From contig NZ_JAVDUV010000002.1 in assembly GCF_031456545.1 (NCBI RefSeq), positions 124,001-188,000 on the forward strand: a DNA stretch of 64,000 bases. Direction: 5' to 3'. How positions within the stretch are numbered: position 1 is the first letter of the stretch; each line of letters opens with the position of its first letter. This DNA comes from Agromyces sp. 3263 (GTDB taxonomy: Bacteria > Actinomycetota > Actinomycetes > Actinomycetales > Microbacteriaceae). This document shows positions 1-7,762 of this stretch, piece after piece. Both the position numbers and the translations under genes were made by a program. A model generated the notes under the pieces. It ran no database searches. It had not been told where the DNA came from and saw only the letters and a list, made by a program, of their open reading frames with translations.

Positions 1-242
1 CCACGGTCGGCACGTGCCCGCGTCGGCGCGCCCATCGCTCCCGGATGTCGTGCAACCAGTCTTCGAGGCGCGCGGCACGGTGCCGGACCTGGTGCTCTCG
101 AGATCCGGCCGGGGTTGGGGGACTCGCCGGCATCCACTCAGTCTGTCACGCGGGCGCGACCGGCCGGAAACACGGGCCTTGCGGTGGTCGGATGGATGCC
201 GGCCCGGCCGGTAGAGTGGACCCCGCAAATGAGGGAGGTTCC
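1..242. other. Left edge, no supported gene
   Basis: I find no convincing coding frame here. An ATG on the minus strand at 35 (opening residues MGAPTRA) lies close behind a GGGAG sequence and could begin a left-running gene cut by the window edge, but eleven codons are too few to judge. The hexamer TAGAGT at 212-217 is a possible -10 box for the TetR gene that follows. Confidence 0.3.
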
Positions 243-905
243 GTGCCGAATGTCGACCTGATCCTGGGGGCCGATCCGAGTCGGAGGGTCGCGGTGCGCA
301 CCGAGCCGACGCAACGGCGCAGCACCCAGCGTCTCGACGCGCTGCTCGACGCCGCCGCCGAGATCGTCGACGAGACCGGGTTCGAGCGGCTGACCACCCA
401 GATGGTCGCCGAGCGCGCCGGCGCGTCGATCGGCACCGTCTACCGCTACTTCCCCGACCGCGTCGCCGTGCTCCACGCACTGCGCGAGCGGTCGATCCGG
501 CGCTTCCGTGAGCGAGTGGCCGACGACATGGAGCGCACGGCGCTCACGACGTGGTGGGACGTGGTCGACGTCTCGCTCGACGCGTTCGCCGCCCTCTACC
601 GTGACGAGCCCGGCTTCAGCGTGGTGCACGCCGGGCGACGCGAGACGGCCGACGGCGACATCGAGCCCGAGTTCGCCCACCGCCTTGCGAGCCTCATCGA
701 GGCCGAGTTCGGCGGGGTCGCCGACGCCGAGGAGCTCCGCTTCCGCCTGGGCGTGGCGATCGAGCTCGGCGACGCGCTCATCAGCCGGGCATTCGAGCGC
801 AAGCCCGTCGGCGACGACCGCTACCTCGCCGAGGCGAAGCGCCTCGTGCACGACTACCTCGCCGAGCACCTCGGCGAGGCGCGCGCCGCCAGTTCCGCGG
901 CCTGA
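243..905 (+). CDS. TetR/AcrR-family transcriptional regulator
   Basis: A 220-residue one-component repressor-type protein. Residues 30-75 form the TetR DNA-binding domain; the helix-turn-helix at about 51-70 (TTQMVAERAGASIGTVYRYF) ends in the typical YRYF-PDR signature. The C-terminal two thirds are the variable ligand-binding and dimerisation part, and the ligand cannot be read from sequence. The GTG at 243 is chosen because GGGAGG lies seven bases upstream; a longer frame upstream lacks such a site. It stands just ahead of the osmoprotectant-type ABC operon on the same strand, 129 bases away, so it may control that operon, but this is inference from position only. Confidence 0.85.
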   Translation: MPNVDLILGADPSRRVAVRTEPTQRRSTQRLDALLDAAAEIVDETGFERLTTQMVAERAGASIGTVYRYFPDRVAVLHALRERSIRRFRERVADDMERTALTTWWDVVDVSLDAFAALYRDEPGFSVVHAGRRETADGDIEPEFAHRLASLIEAEFGGVADAEELRFRLGVAIELGDALISRAFERKPVGDDRYLAEAKRLVHDYLAEHLGEARAASSAA

Positions 906-1034
906 ACCACGGGCTCGGGCGCGGCACGACCCTCATGTGACGCGCCGAGTGTCAACGCGTTGCCCTGACGGGGGAATGATGTTTGGCTTGGACTCCGGCT
1001 TCCGGGCGACGACCCGAGACGAGTGAGGCAGCCC

Positions 1035-1847
1035 ATGATCGAGTTCCGCCGCGTCACCAAGCAGTTCCCCGACGGCACCGTCGCGGTCGAGAACGTCGAC
1101 ATCGTGATTCCGCCGCGCAAGACGACCGTGCTGGTCGGGTCGTCCGGATCGGGCAAGACGACGCTCCTTCGGATGATCAACCGCATGGTCGACCCGAGCG
1201 GCGGCCAGGTGCTCATCGACGGCACCGACGTCGCCACGGTCGATCCGGTGCAGTTGCGCCGCGGTATCGGCTACGTCATGCAGAACTCGGGCCTCCTCCC
1301 GCACCGCACCGTCATCGACAACGTCGCCACCGTCCCGCTGCTCCGCGGCACCGGCAAGCGCCAGGCCTATGATCGCGCGCTGGAGCTCATGGACACCGTG
1401 GGCCTCGACCGTTCGCTCGCCGACCGATATCCGAGCCAGCTCTCCGGGGGTCAGCAGCAGCGGGTCGGCGTCGCGCGCGGGCTCGCCGTGGACCCGAACA
1501 TCCTGCTCATGGACGAGCCGTTCGGCGCGGTCGATCCGATCGTCCGGGCCGAGTTGCAACAGGAGCTGCTCCGGCTGCAGGGCGAGCTCGGCAAGACGGT
1601 GGTCTTCGTCACCCACGACATCGACGAGGCGTTCCTGCTCGGCGATCAGGTGGTCATCATGCAGCGCGGCGGGAAGATCTCGCAGGCCGCCTCGCCGAGC
1701 GAGATCCTCGCGCGCCCGGCCGACGCGTTCGTGGCCGACTTCGTGGGCGCCGACCGCGGCAAGCGCGCGCTGCACCTGACGGACGTCGACGGACGCCGAG
1801 TGGTCGTCGACGCCGACGGACGTCCGGCGGGGGTCCTCGCCCCGTGA
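1035..1847 (+). CDS. Glycine betaine/choline-type ABC importer, ATP-binding subunit (OpuCA/ProV-like)
   Basis: A 270-residue ABC ATPase that would power uptake of a quaternary-amine osmoprotectant. Visible are Walker A GSSGSGKTT (about 35-43), the Q-loop region, the signature LSGGQQQRVGVARG (about 137), Walker B LLMDEPFGAVD (about 158-168) and the switch histidine in FVTHDID. The order and the EPFGAVDPI wording are typical of the OpuCA/ProV/OsmV group. It lacks the C-terminal tandem CBS domains that serve as ionic-strength sensors in longer OpuA/OpuC ATPases, so osmotic gating through CBS is not expected. ATG 1035 is preferred to the in-frame GTG at 1023. It overlaps the following permease by four bases (GTGA). 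Confidence 0.92.
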   Translation: MIEFRRVTKQFPDGTVAVENVDIVIPPRKTTVLVGSSGSGKTTLLRMINRMVDPSGGQVLIDGTDVATVDPVQLRRGIGYVMQNSGLLPHRTVIDNVATVPLLRGTGKRQAYDRALELMDTVGLDRSLADRYPSQLSGGQQQRVGVARGLAVDPNILLMDEPFGAVDPIVRAELQQELLRLQGELGKTVVFVTHDIDEAFLLGDQVVIMQRGGKISQAASPSEILARPADAFVADFVGADRGKRALHLTDVDGRRVVVDADGRPAGVLAP

Positions 1848-2530
1848 ACTGGCTCTGGTCGAACCTCGACCTCGTCGGCGAGCTCATGCTCGTGCACCTG
1901 GCATTGTCGGTGCCCGCGATCATACTGAGCTTCGTGGCGTCGGTCCCCATCGGATGGCTCGCGCACCGCTACCGGTGGTCGCGAGGCGTGCTCCTGTCCC
2001 TCTGCGGGCTGCTCTACGCCATCCCGTCGCTCGCGCTGTTCGTGGCGCTCCCGCCCATCACGGGCCTGAGCCTGCGGTCGCCGCTCAACCTCGTCATCGC
2101 CCTCACGCTGTACGGCATCGCGGTGCTCGTGCGCACGGCCGCCGACGCCTTCGACTCGGTCGAGCCCGACGTGCGCCAGTCGGCGACGGCGATGGGCTAC
2201 TCGTCGGCCGGCCGCTTCTGGGGCGTCGACCTTCCCCTGGCCGGGCCGGTGCTCGTCTCCGGTCTCCGCGTGGTCATCGTGAGCACGGTGAGCCTTGCCA
2301 CCGTCGGTGCCGTGATCGGCGTGCAGAGCCTCGGCAGCCTGTTCACCGACGGGTTCCAGCGCGGCATCCAGGCGGAGATCTTCACGGGCATCGTCGCGAC
2401 GATCGTGCTGGCCCTGGCACTCGACTGGGCCTGCGTCCGCATCGGGCGTCTGCTCATGCCGTGGTCGCGTCCCGACGCGGCGCAGCGGCGGCGGTCGTTC
2501 GAGCGCGTCGAGCGGGTGGATGCCGCGTGA
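1844..2530 (+). CDS. Glycine betaine-type ABC importer, permease 1 (OpuCB/ProW-like)
   Basis: A 228-residue BPD-type inner-membrane permease. Five to six hydrophobic segments are visible, beginning with one near residues 10-35 (LVHLALSVPAIILSFVASV), and a cytoplasmic EAA-like loop around SATAMGYSSAGRFWGVDLPLAGP that would dock to the ATPase. The length matches OpuCB/OpuCD rather than the longer ProW. Start GTG 1844 and stop 2530 overlap both neighbours by four bases, so ATPase, both permeases and the binding protein are translationally coupled. Confidence 0.9.
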   Translation: MNWLWSNLDLVGELMLVHLALSVPAIILSFVASVPIGWLAHRYRWSRGVLLSLCGLLYAIPSLALFVALPPITGLSLRSPLNLVIALTLYGIAVLVRTAADAFDSVEPDVRQSATAMGYSSAGRFWGVDLPLAGPVLVSGLRVVIVSTVSLATVGAVIGVQSLGSLFTDGFQRGIQAEIFTGIVATIVLALALDWACVRIGRLLMPWSRPDAAQRRRSFERVERVDAA

Positions 2531-3270
2531 ACCTCTTCCTCGACGGCATCGCCTGGATCCTCGATCCCGCGAACTGGACGGGCGTCGGCAGCATTCCCGA
2601 GCGCATCGGACAACACCTGCTGATCTCCGCCGTCGTCCTCGTCATCGCTTCGCTCATCGCCCTGCCCGCCGGAGTGGCGGTGGGCCACTCCGGGCGCGGC
2701 AAGGAGCCGGCGGTGATGCTCTCGGGTGGCCTTCGGGCACTGCCGACCCTCGGCGTGCTCACCCTGTTCGCGCTCTGGCTCGGCATCGGCCTGCAGGCGC
2801 CGATCATCGCCCTCGTCATCCTCGCGATCCCGCCGCTGCTCGCCGGCGCCTACGCCGGCCTCGAGTCCGTGGATCGGCGCACGATCGACGCCGCCCGTGC
2901 GATGGGCATGCGCGAGGACCAGATCATCGGCAAGGTGGAGCTGCCGCTCGGCATGCCGATCGTCGTCGGCGGCATCCGCTCGGCCACGCTGCAGATCATC
3001 GCGACGGCCACGCTCGCCGCCTACGTGGCCGACTTCGGGCTCGGCCGCTACATCTTCGCCGGCCTGAAGACCCGCGACTACGCCGAGATGCTCGGCGGTT
3101 CCATCCTCGTCATCATCCTCGCGCTGGCCATCGACGGCCTGTTCGCGATCACGCAACGCCTCGTCGTCCCGCATGGCGTGCGGGCGGCGCGAGGTGCAGA
3201 GCTCCGCCCAGGGCCGTCCCGGTCCAGGGCGGCCGTGGGGCGACCCATCACCGAAGGGAATCAGGAATGA
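2527..3270 (+). CDS. Glycine betaine-type ABC importer, permease 2 (OpuCD/ProZ-like)
   Basis: A 247-residue second membrane subunit of the same importer. The EAA loop reads IDAARAMGMREDQIIGKVELPLGMP, a good match to OpuCD/OsmY permeases, and five to six membrane spans are predicted from the hydrophobic blocks. The last 35 residues after HGVRAARG are polar and look like a species-specific tail. GTG 2527 overlaps the previous stop by four bases; its own TGA overlaps the ATG of the binding protein. Two different permeases per operon are usual for OpuC-type systems, giving a heterodimeric channel. Confidence 0.9.
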   Translation: MNLFLDGIAWILDPANWTGVGSIPERIGQHLLISAVVLVIASLIALPAGVAVGHSGRGKEPAVMLSGGLRALPTLGVLTLFALWLGIGLQAPIIALVILAIPPLLAGAYAGLESVDRRTIDAARAMGMREDQIIGKVELPLGMPIVVGGIRSATLQIIATATLAAYVADFGLGRYIFAGLKTRDYAEMLGGSILVIILALAIDGLFAITQRLVVPHGVRAARGAELRPGPSRSRAAVGRPITEGNQE

Positions 3271-4193
3271 TCACAGCAGGAAAAGGCCGGCTCGTTGCCC
3301 TGGCAGCGGTCGTGGTCGGGGCGACAGTGGCCCTGGCAGGGTGTTCATCGGGCGATCCGCTGGACAGCGGATCCTCTGACGGCGGCGGTTCGTCCGAGAC
3401 GATCGTCGTCGGCTCGCAGGACTACTACTCGAACGAGATCATCGCCGAGCTCTACGCCCAGGCGCTCGAGGAGAACGGCTACACCGTCGAGCGCGACCTC
3501 CGCATCGGTCAGCGCGAGGTCTATATCCCCGAGATCGAGAGCGGTTCGATCGACGTGTTCCCCGAGTACACGGGCAACCTCCTCCAGTACTACGTGCCCG
3601 ACACGGCCGCCACCACGAGCGACGACGTCTACGCCGAGCTCGAGACCTCGCTGCCCGACGGGCTGCGCGTGCTCGACCAGTCGCCGGCGACCGATCAGGA
3701 CTCGTACAACGTGACGAAGACGTTCTCCGAGGAGAACGACGTGACGAGCCTCGCCGACCTGAAGAACGTGTCGACGCCCATCACGTTGGGCGGCAACTCG
3801 GAGCTGGCGACGCGTCCCTATGGACCCGAGGGACTGAAGTCGGTGTACGGCGTCGACGTGGCGTTCACGCCCATCGAAGACAGTGGCGGCCCGCTGACGC
3901 TCAAGGCGCTCGTCGACAACCAGGTGCAGATGGTGAACATCTACAGCGCCGACCCGAACATCGCCGCGAATGACCTGGTCACGCTGGAGGACCCCGAGGG
4001 CCTCTTCCTCGCGTCGAACGTCGTGCCGGTCGTGAGCGAGAAGGTCGACGACAAGATCGCGAAGATCCTCAACACGGTGAGCGCCGCGCTCACCGCGGAG
4101 GACCTCGTGGCACTGAACGCACTCAGTGTCAACGAGCAGGAGTCCGCCGACCAGATCGCGAGCGACTGGCTCGCCGACAAGGCGCTCTTCTAG
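3267..4193 (+). CDS. Glycine betaine/choline-binding lipoprotein (OpuCC/ProX/OsmF-like)
   Basis: A 308-residue extracytoplasmic binding protein. The first 25 residues are a lipoprotein signal with lipobox LAGC (cysteine at 25), followed by a Ser/Gly/Asp-rich linker. The mature part begins IVVGSQDYYSNEIIAELYAQALE and contains EIESGSIDVFPEYTGN, both characteristic of the OpuAC/OsmF substrate-binding domain; the aromatic cage usual in this family would come from such Tyr residues. The substrate (glycine betaine, choline, carnitine or proline betaine) cannot be decided. It is the last gene of the operon; its TAG overlaps the TAG of the convergent DedA gene within the bases CTAG at 4190-4193. Confidence 0.9.
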   Translation: MITAGKGRLVALAAVVVGATVALAGCSSGDPLDSGSSDGGGSSETIVVGSQDYYSNEIIAELYAQALEENGYTVERDLRIGQREVYIPEIESGSIDVFPEYTGNLLQYYVPDTAATTSDDVYAELETSLPDGLRVLDQSPATDQDSYNVTKTFSEENDVTSLADLKNVSTPITLGGNSELATRPYGPEGLKSVYGVDVAFTPIEDSGGPLTLKALVDNQVQMVNIYSADPNIAANDLVTLEDPEGLFLASNVVPVVSEKVDDKIAKILNTVSAALTAEDLVALNALSVNEQESADQIASDWLADKALF

Positions 4194-4876
4194 GGCTCGG
4201 GCGTTGCGCTCGGGGGGTCGGATGCTTCGGTGTCCGGCCCCTCGGCCATGTGCCGCGCCTCGACGCGCACGATGAGCTTCTTCGCACCCCAGACGACGAG
4301 CAGGAATGCTGCGATGACGGCGACGAAGAGGTAGCCGGCCCAGTGCAGGTCACGGCTGAGTTCGCGGTATCCGCCGGCGGCCGCCGATCCGACGGAGACA
4401 TAGGCGAAGGCCCAGATCACGCAGGCGGGCACCGTCCACGCCATGAACTTGCGGTAGCGCATGGTGCTCATGCCGACGGTGAGCGGGATGAGGGAGTGCA
4501 GCACGGGCAGGAAGCGCGAGATGAACACGGCGGGTCCGCCGCGTCGATCGAGGTAGCGCTGCGCCCTCGCCCAGTTCTCCTCGCCGATGCGGCGCCCGAC
4601 CCGCGACCGCTGGATGTGCGGCCCGAACCAGCGACCGAGGCCGAAGCCGATGCTCTCGCCGATGAGGGCCCCGGCGATCACCGCGAACACGAGGGCGAAG
4701 TACTGGCCGACGCCGTCCACGGCGGTCGATGCCACGAGCACGATCGTGTCGCCCGGCACGACCAGGCCGATGAGCACGGACGTCTCGAGGAGGATCCCGA
4801 CCCCGGCGAGCAGGGTGCGGGCCACCGGGTCCACGGCCTGCACCACGTCGAGGATCCAGTCGAGGAGCTCGTTCAC
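4190..4876 (-). CDS. DedA/SNARE-associated family membrane protein
   Basis: A 228-residue polytopic membrane protein of the DedA (VTT) family, members of which act in undecaprenyl-phosphate or phospholipid flipping and envelope homeostasis. Family marks are ETSVLIGLVVPGDTIVLVA near the N-terminus, the ESIGFGLGRWFG loop, and FISRFLPVLHSLIPLTVGMSTM with its conserved RFxP arginine. Four to five hydrophobic spans are visible. I start at GTG 4876 because TACGCT lies six bases upstream, the spacing expected of a leaderless transcript; a GTG at 4897 would add seven residues. It is convergent to the ABC operon with overlapping stop codons and no terminator between. Confidence 0.88.
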   Translation of the reverse strand: MNELLDWILDVVQAVDPVARTLLAGVGILLETSVLIGLVVPGDTIVLVASTAVDGVGQYFALVFAVIAGALIGESIGFGLGRWFGPHIQRSRVGRRIGEENWARAQRYLDRRGGPAVFISRFLPVLHSLIPLTVGMSTMRYRKFMAWTVPACVIWAFAYVSVGSAAAGGYRELSRDLHWAGYLFVAVIAAFLLVVWGAKKLIVRVEARHMAEGPDTEASDPPSATPEP

Positions 4877-4882
4877 GCTCCG

Positions 4883-4888
4883 AGCGTA
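4883..4888 (-). promoter_or_regulatory. Candidate -10 box of the DedA gene
   Basis: On the minus strand this reads TACGCT, followed by six bases and the GTG start at 4876; transcription would begin at or next to the start codon. Confidence 0.4.
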
Positions 4889-4915
4889 TCGACGCACTCC
4901 GGGGAGCGCGTCAGA

Positions 4916-5863
4916 CTAGGGGACGATTCCGAGGATCACGGCGTACCCCACAAGGGGGACCGCCACGAGGACCGCGGATGCCGCAAGCGCCGCCGCGCGG
5001 GCTCCGCGGGGGTCGGCGACCGGAGACGAGCCCGGCTCGTCCAGTCGACGCAGGCGCGCGGCGAGCATCGCGGCGTCGGTGTCGGCGCCCGATGCGCCGT
5101 CGAGGGATGCGCCGGACTCGCCGGCGTCACCGACGCGTTCGAGGGCCCCGCGGAGGGATGCCGTGCCGACGGTCCGCCGGGCGCCGTCGTCGGCGAGCAT
5201 CTCGGTGAGGGTGATGACGGCGTGCTCCGCGCGGTTCGCGATCGGGAACCAGGGGATCGCGCTGTGCCAGGCGCGGAACGAGAGGCGCACGAGGTGGTGG
5301 AGCTGATCGAGGTGGGTGCGCTCATGGGCGATCACGGCTGCCAGCTCGTCGGGCGCGAGCGCGTCGATGAGCCCGTCGGTGAGCACGGTCGCGGTTCGGA
5401 TGCCCGGGACGCAGTACGCGAGCGGCACCGGGTGCGCGAGCACGCGCGTGCGGGGGTCGCCGGGCATCGGGTGGCTGAGCAGGTCGATGAGCTGGTGCTG
5501 CCGTCGCCGCTCCCGTTCGGCGCGCACCGCGGTGAGCGCCAGGTTGAGGGTCAGCAGCAGGGCGATGGCCACCGCGAGGGTGAGGGCGGCGACCTCGGCG
5601 ACGCCGAAGCCGGCGGGGAGGGGTCCGGTGAGCAGATACGGGGCGAGCGCCGCGACCGCTGCCGGCAGGGAGCCGGCCGGTGCGGCACCGAATGCGAGGA
5701 GGCATCCGATCATCGACAGCCCCCCGGCGAGGGCGATGGCCTGCCAGAGGGCGAGCGCGGCCGCGGGTGCGCGCGACGGCCAGTTGGCACGGGCGAGGAC
5801 GACCGGCACCGGCCACGCCAGGGCGAGCGCGAGGGCGCCGAGCACCGCCGAGACGGCGAGCAT
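4916..5863 (-). CDS. M56-family membrane metallopeptidase (BlaR1-like, no sensor domain)
   Basis: A 315-residue integral-membrane zinc peptidase. The motif HERTH (about residue 186) within AVIAHERTHLDQLHHL, and a downstream EMLADDGA glutamate, make the gluzincin site. Hydrophobic spans lie at about 1-25, 35-60, 65-105 and close to the C-terminus. In BlaR1/MecR1 this domain is activated by an external penicillin-binding domain and leads to cleavage of BlaI; here the protein ends soon after the last membrane span, so there is no such sensor and the signal must be different. It follows blaI by two bases on the same strand, hence one operon. Its likely role is to inactivate the adjacent repressor, possibly in response to a membrane or respiratory cue. 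Confidence 0.85.
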   Translation of the reverse strand: MLAVSAVLGALALALAWPVPVVLARANWPSRAPAAALALWQAIALAGGLSMIGCLLAFGAAPAGSLPAAVAALAPYLLTGPLPAGFGVAEVAALTLAVAIALLLTLNLALTAVRAERERRRQHQLIDLLSHPMPGDPRTRVLAHPVPLAYCVPGIRTATVLTDGLIDALAPDELAAVIAHERTHLDQLHHLVRLSFRAWHSAIPWFPIANRAEHAVITLTEMLADDGARRTVGTASLRGALERVGDAGESGASLDGASGADTDAAMLAARLRRLDEPGSSPVADPRGARAAALAASAVLVAVPLVGYAVILGIVP

Positions 5864-5865
5864 GG

Positions 5866-6237
5866 TCAGTGGCGCGCGAGCTCGTCGAGCAGGCGACGGA
5901 GGGTGGCCGCTTCGCCCGCGCTGGCGGTGCCGACGAAGCGGGCGAGGGCGGCGTCGCGGTCGGCGGAACGGTCGAGCACCTCGTGCATGAGCTCGGCGGT
6001 GTGCTCCTCACGACTGAGCAGCGCGCGATAGCGGTGCGGCCGCATGTCCCGGGAGCGCGACACGAACCCCTTGCGCTCGAGCCGCGAGAGGACGGTCAGC
6101 ACCGTGGTCGTGGCGACCATGCGCGCGGCGTCGTCGCGCAGCGCGAGCGCGTCGCGCATCTCGTTCGCCGTGAGCGCGACGTCGCTCGTCCAGAGCACCT
6201 CCATCACGGAGCGTTCCAACTCGCCGAGACTCGCCAT
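5866..6237 (-). CDS. BlaI/MecI/CopY-family repressor
   Basis: A 123-residue winged-helix repressor. It opens LGELERSVMEVLW and contains VLTVLSRLERKGFVSRSRD, the recognition helix and wing of the family; the C-terminal half (EEHTAELMHEVLDRS, then LRRLLDEL) is the dimerisation part where BlaI is usually cut. It heads an operon with the M56 peptidase. Two dyad operators lie 31-69 bases upstream, in the interval shared with cydA, so it should repress itself and probably the cyd operon. In Mycobacterium tuberculosis a BlaI homologue controls ATP-synthase genes as well as blaC, which is precedent for a respiratory regulon. Confidence 0.9.
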   Translation of the reverse strand: MASLGELERSVMEVLWTSDVALTANEMRDALALRDDAARMVATTTVLTVLSRLERKGFVSRSRDMRPHRYRALLSREEHTAELMHEVLDRSADRDAALARFVGTASAGEAATLRRLLDELARH

Positions 6238-6267
6238 GGCTCCAGACTACCCGCTTCACCCGAATTG

Positions 6268-6284
6268 TTCTACGCTGTGTAGAA
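6268..6284. promoter_or_regulatory. BlaI-type operator 1 (perfect dyad)
   Basis: TTCTAC-GCTGT-GTAGAA, a perfect inverted repeat with six-base arms. The TAC/GTA half sites match those of known BlaI/MecI operators. It lies between divergent blaI (start 6237) and cydA (start 6338). Confidence 0.7.
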
Positions 6285-6289
6285 GGATG

Positions 6290-6306
6290 TTCTACGTCAT
6301 GTAGTA
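6290..6306. promoter_or_regulatory. BlaI-type operator 2
   Basis: TTCTAC-GTCAT-GTAGTA, matching operator 1 in the left arm and in five of six right-arm bases. The two centres are 22 bases apart, two helical turns, so two dimers would bind on the same DNA face, as at other BlaI-controlled promoters. It ends 31 bases before cydA. Confidence 0.7.
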
Positions 6307-6337
6307 CACATGGCGGAACGACTGGGAAGGGGCATCC

Positions 6338-7750
6338 GTGAACGAACTGCTCGACCCGCTGCTGCTCGCTCGTTGGCAGTTCGGCCTCACCACCGTCTAC
6401 CACTTCCTCTTCGTTCCACTCACGATCGGCCTCGCCAGCACCGCCGCCGTCTTCCAGACCGCGTGGTACCGCACCGGCAAGGCGGAGTACCTCCGCATCA
6501 CCCGCTTCTTCGGGTCGATCTTCCTCATCAACTTCGCCATGGGCGTGGTCACGGGCATCGTGCAGGAGTTCCAGTTCGGCATGAACTGGTCGGAGTACTC
6601 GCGCTTCGTCGGCGACGTGTTCGGGGCGCCCCTCGCGATGGAGGGCCTGCTCGCGTTCTTCTTCGAAGCCACCTTCATCGGCCTCTGGATCTTCGGGTGG
6701 GACAAGCTGCCACGCGGCCTGCACCTCGCGACGATCTGGGCGACCGCGATCGGCTCGATCCTCTCGGCGTACTTCATCATCGCGGCGAACGCGTTCATGC
6801 AGAATCCGGTCGGCTACGAGATGAACGCGGACAAGGCGAGGGCCGAGCTCGTCGACATCTGGGCACTGCTCGCCAACCCGGTCGCCCTCGCGGCATTCCC
6901 GCACACGATCGCCGCCAGCTTCATGGTGGCCGCGGGACTCATCATCAGCGCCGCCGCCTGGCACCTGTCGCGCAACCAGCACCTCGACACCATGCGCCCC
7001 GCGCTGAAGTTCGGCCTCTGGGTCATGGTCGGTGCCGGCATCCTCACCACGTTGTTCGGCGACCAGCTCAGCCTCGCGATGGTCGCGACGCAGCCGATGA
7101 AGATGGCCGCCGCCGAGGCCACCTACGACACGGTCTGCGGCGCGGACGCCTCCTTCTCGCTGTTCACCCTCGGCACGCCCGACGGCAGCACCGAGCTCTT
7201 CTCGATCCGCGTGCCGTACCTCCTCTCATTCCTCTCGACGCATACGTTCGACGGCTGTGTCGAGGGCATCAACGACCTACAGGCCGAGTACACGGCGCTC
7301 TACGGTCCCGGCGACTACTCGCCGATCATCTGGATCACCTACTGGGCGTTCCGCTGGATGATCGGGCTCGGCATGCTCCACGTGCTCGTCGCCGTCGTCG
7401 GCCTGTGGCTCACCCGCAAGGGGCGGATGCCGCGGCATCCGTGGATCTGGAAGGCGGCGATCTGGAGCTTCCCGCTCTCGCTCGGGGCCATGATCGTCGG
7501 CTGGATCTTCACCGAGATGGGCCGGCAGCCGTGGATCGTCTTCAGCCTGCTCCCGACCGCCTCGGCTGTGTCGCCGAATGTGACGGGCCTCGAGGTGCTC
7601 ATCTCCCTCGTCGCCTTCACCCTGATCTACGGCGCGCTCGCGGTCGTCGAGGTGCGCCTGGTGATCCGGGCCATCCGGAAGGGTCCGCCCGAGGTCGGCG
7701 AGCCCGATCCCGAGTCGGGCCGCATCGAACCCGCCGCCACGGTGTACTAG
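6338..7750 (+). CDS. cydA: Cytochrome bd ubiquinol/menaquinol oxidase subunit I
   Basis: A 470-residue membrane subunit carrying the b-type and d-type haems; it oxidises quinol and reduces oxygen to water at high affinity without pumping protons. The N-terminus ARWQFGLTTVYHFLFVPLTIG carries the conserved haem histidine (about residue 22), and FGMNWSEYSRFVGDVFGAPLAMEG and FEATFIGLWIFGWDKL are family hallmarks with the glutamates of the proton path. The length fits the short Q-loop class usual in Gram-positive bacteria. Start GTG 6338 has AAGGGG a few bases upstream. First gene of cydABDC, divergent from blaI. A perfect 18-base palindrome lies within it at 7424-7441. Confidence 0.96.
   Translation: MNELLDPLLLARWQFGLTTVYHFLFVPLTIGLASTAAVFQTAWYRTGKAEYLRITRFFGSIFLINFAMGVVTGIVQEFQFGMNWSEYSRFVGDVFGAPLAMEGLLAFFFEATFIGLWIFGWDKLPRGLHLATIWATAIGSILSAYFIIAANAFMQNPVGYEMNADKARAELVDIWALLANPVALAAFPHTIAASFMVAAGLIISAAAWHLSRNQHLDTMRPALKFGLWVMVGAGILTTLFGDQLSLAMVATQPMKMAAAEATYDTVCGADASFSLFTLGTPDGSTELFSIRVPYLLSFLSTHTFDGCVEGINDLQAEYTALYGPGDYSPIIWITYWAFRWMIGLGMLHVLVAVVGLWLTRKGRMPRHPWIWKAAIWSFPLSLGAMIVGWIFTEMGRQPWIVFSLLPTASAVSPNVTGLEVLISLVAFTLIYGALAVVEVRLVIRAIRKGPPEVGEPDPESGRIEPAATVY
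7424..7441. repeat. Inverted pair of the dispersed octamer within cydA
   Basis: CGGATGCCGCGGCATCCG is a perfect palindrome made of one copy of CGGATGCC and one of its complement, two bases apart. It encodes the cytoplasmic-loop residues RMPRHP of CydA, in a different frame from most other copies of the word. Confidence 0.7.
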
Positions 7751-7762
7751 GAGGACGTGACC

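Noticed and set aside
4250..6031. A 593-codon plus-strand frame over the DedA, M56 and blaI genes
   Set aside because: Antisense to three genes with clear motifs; its Gly/Asp/Arg/His-rich product resembles no family.
4916..6306. A beta-lactam-resistance reading of the BlaI/M56 pair
   Set aside because: The peptidase has no penicillin-binding domain and no beta-lactamase gene is adjacent; the only genuine class A enzyme is 42 kb away with its own LysR regulator.
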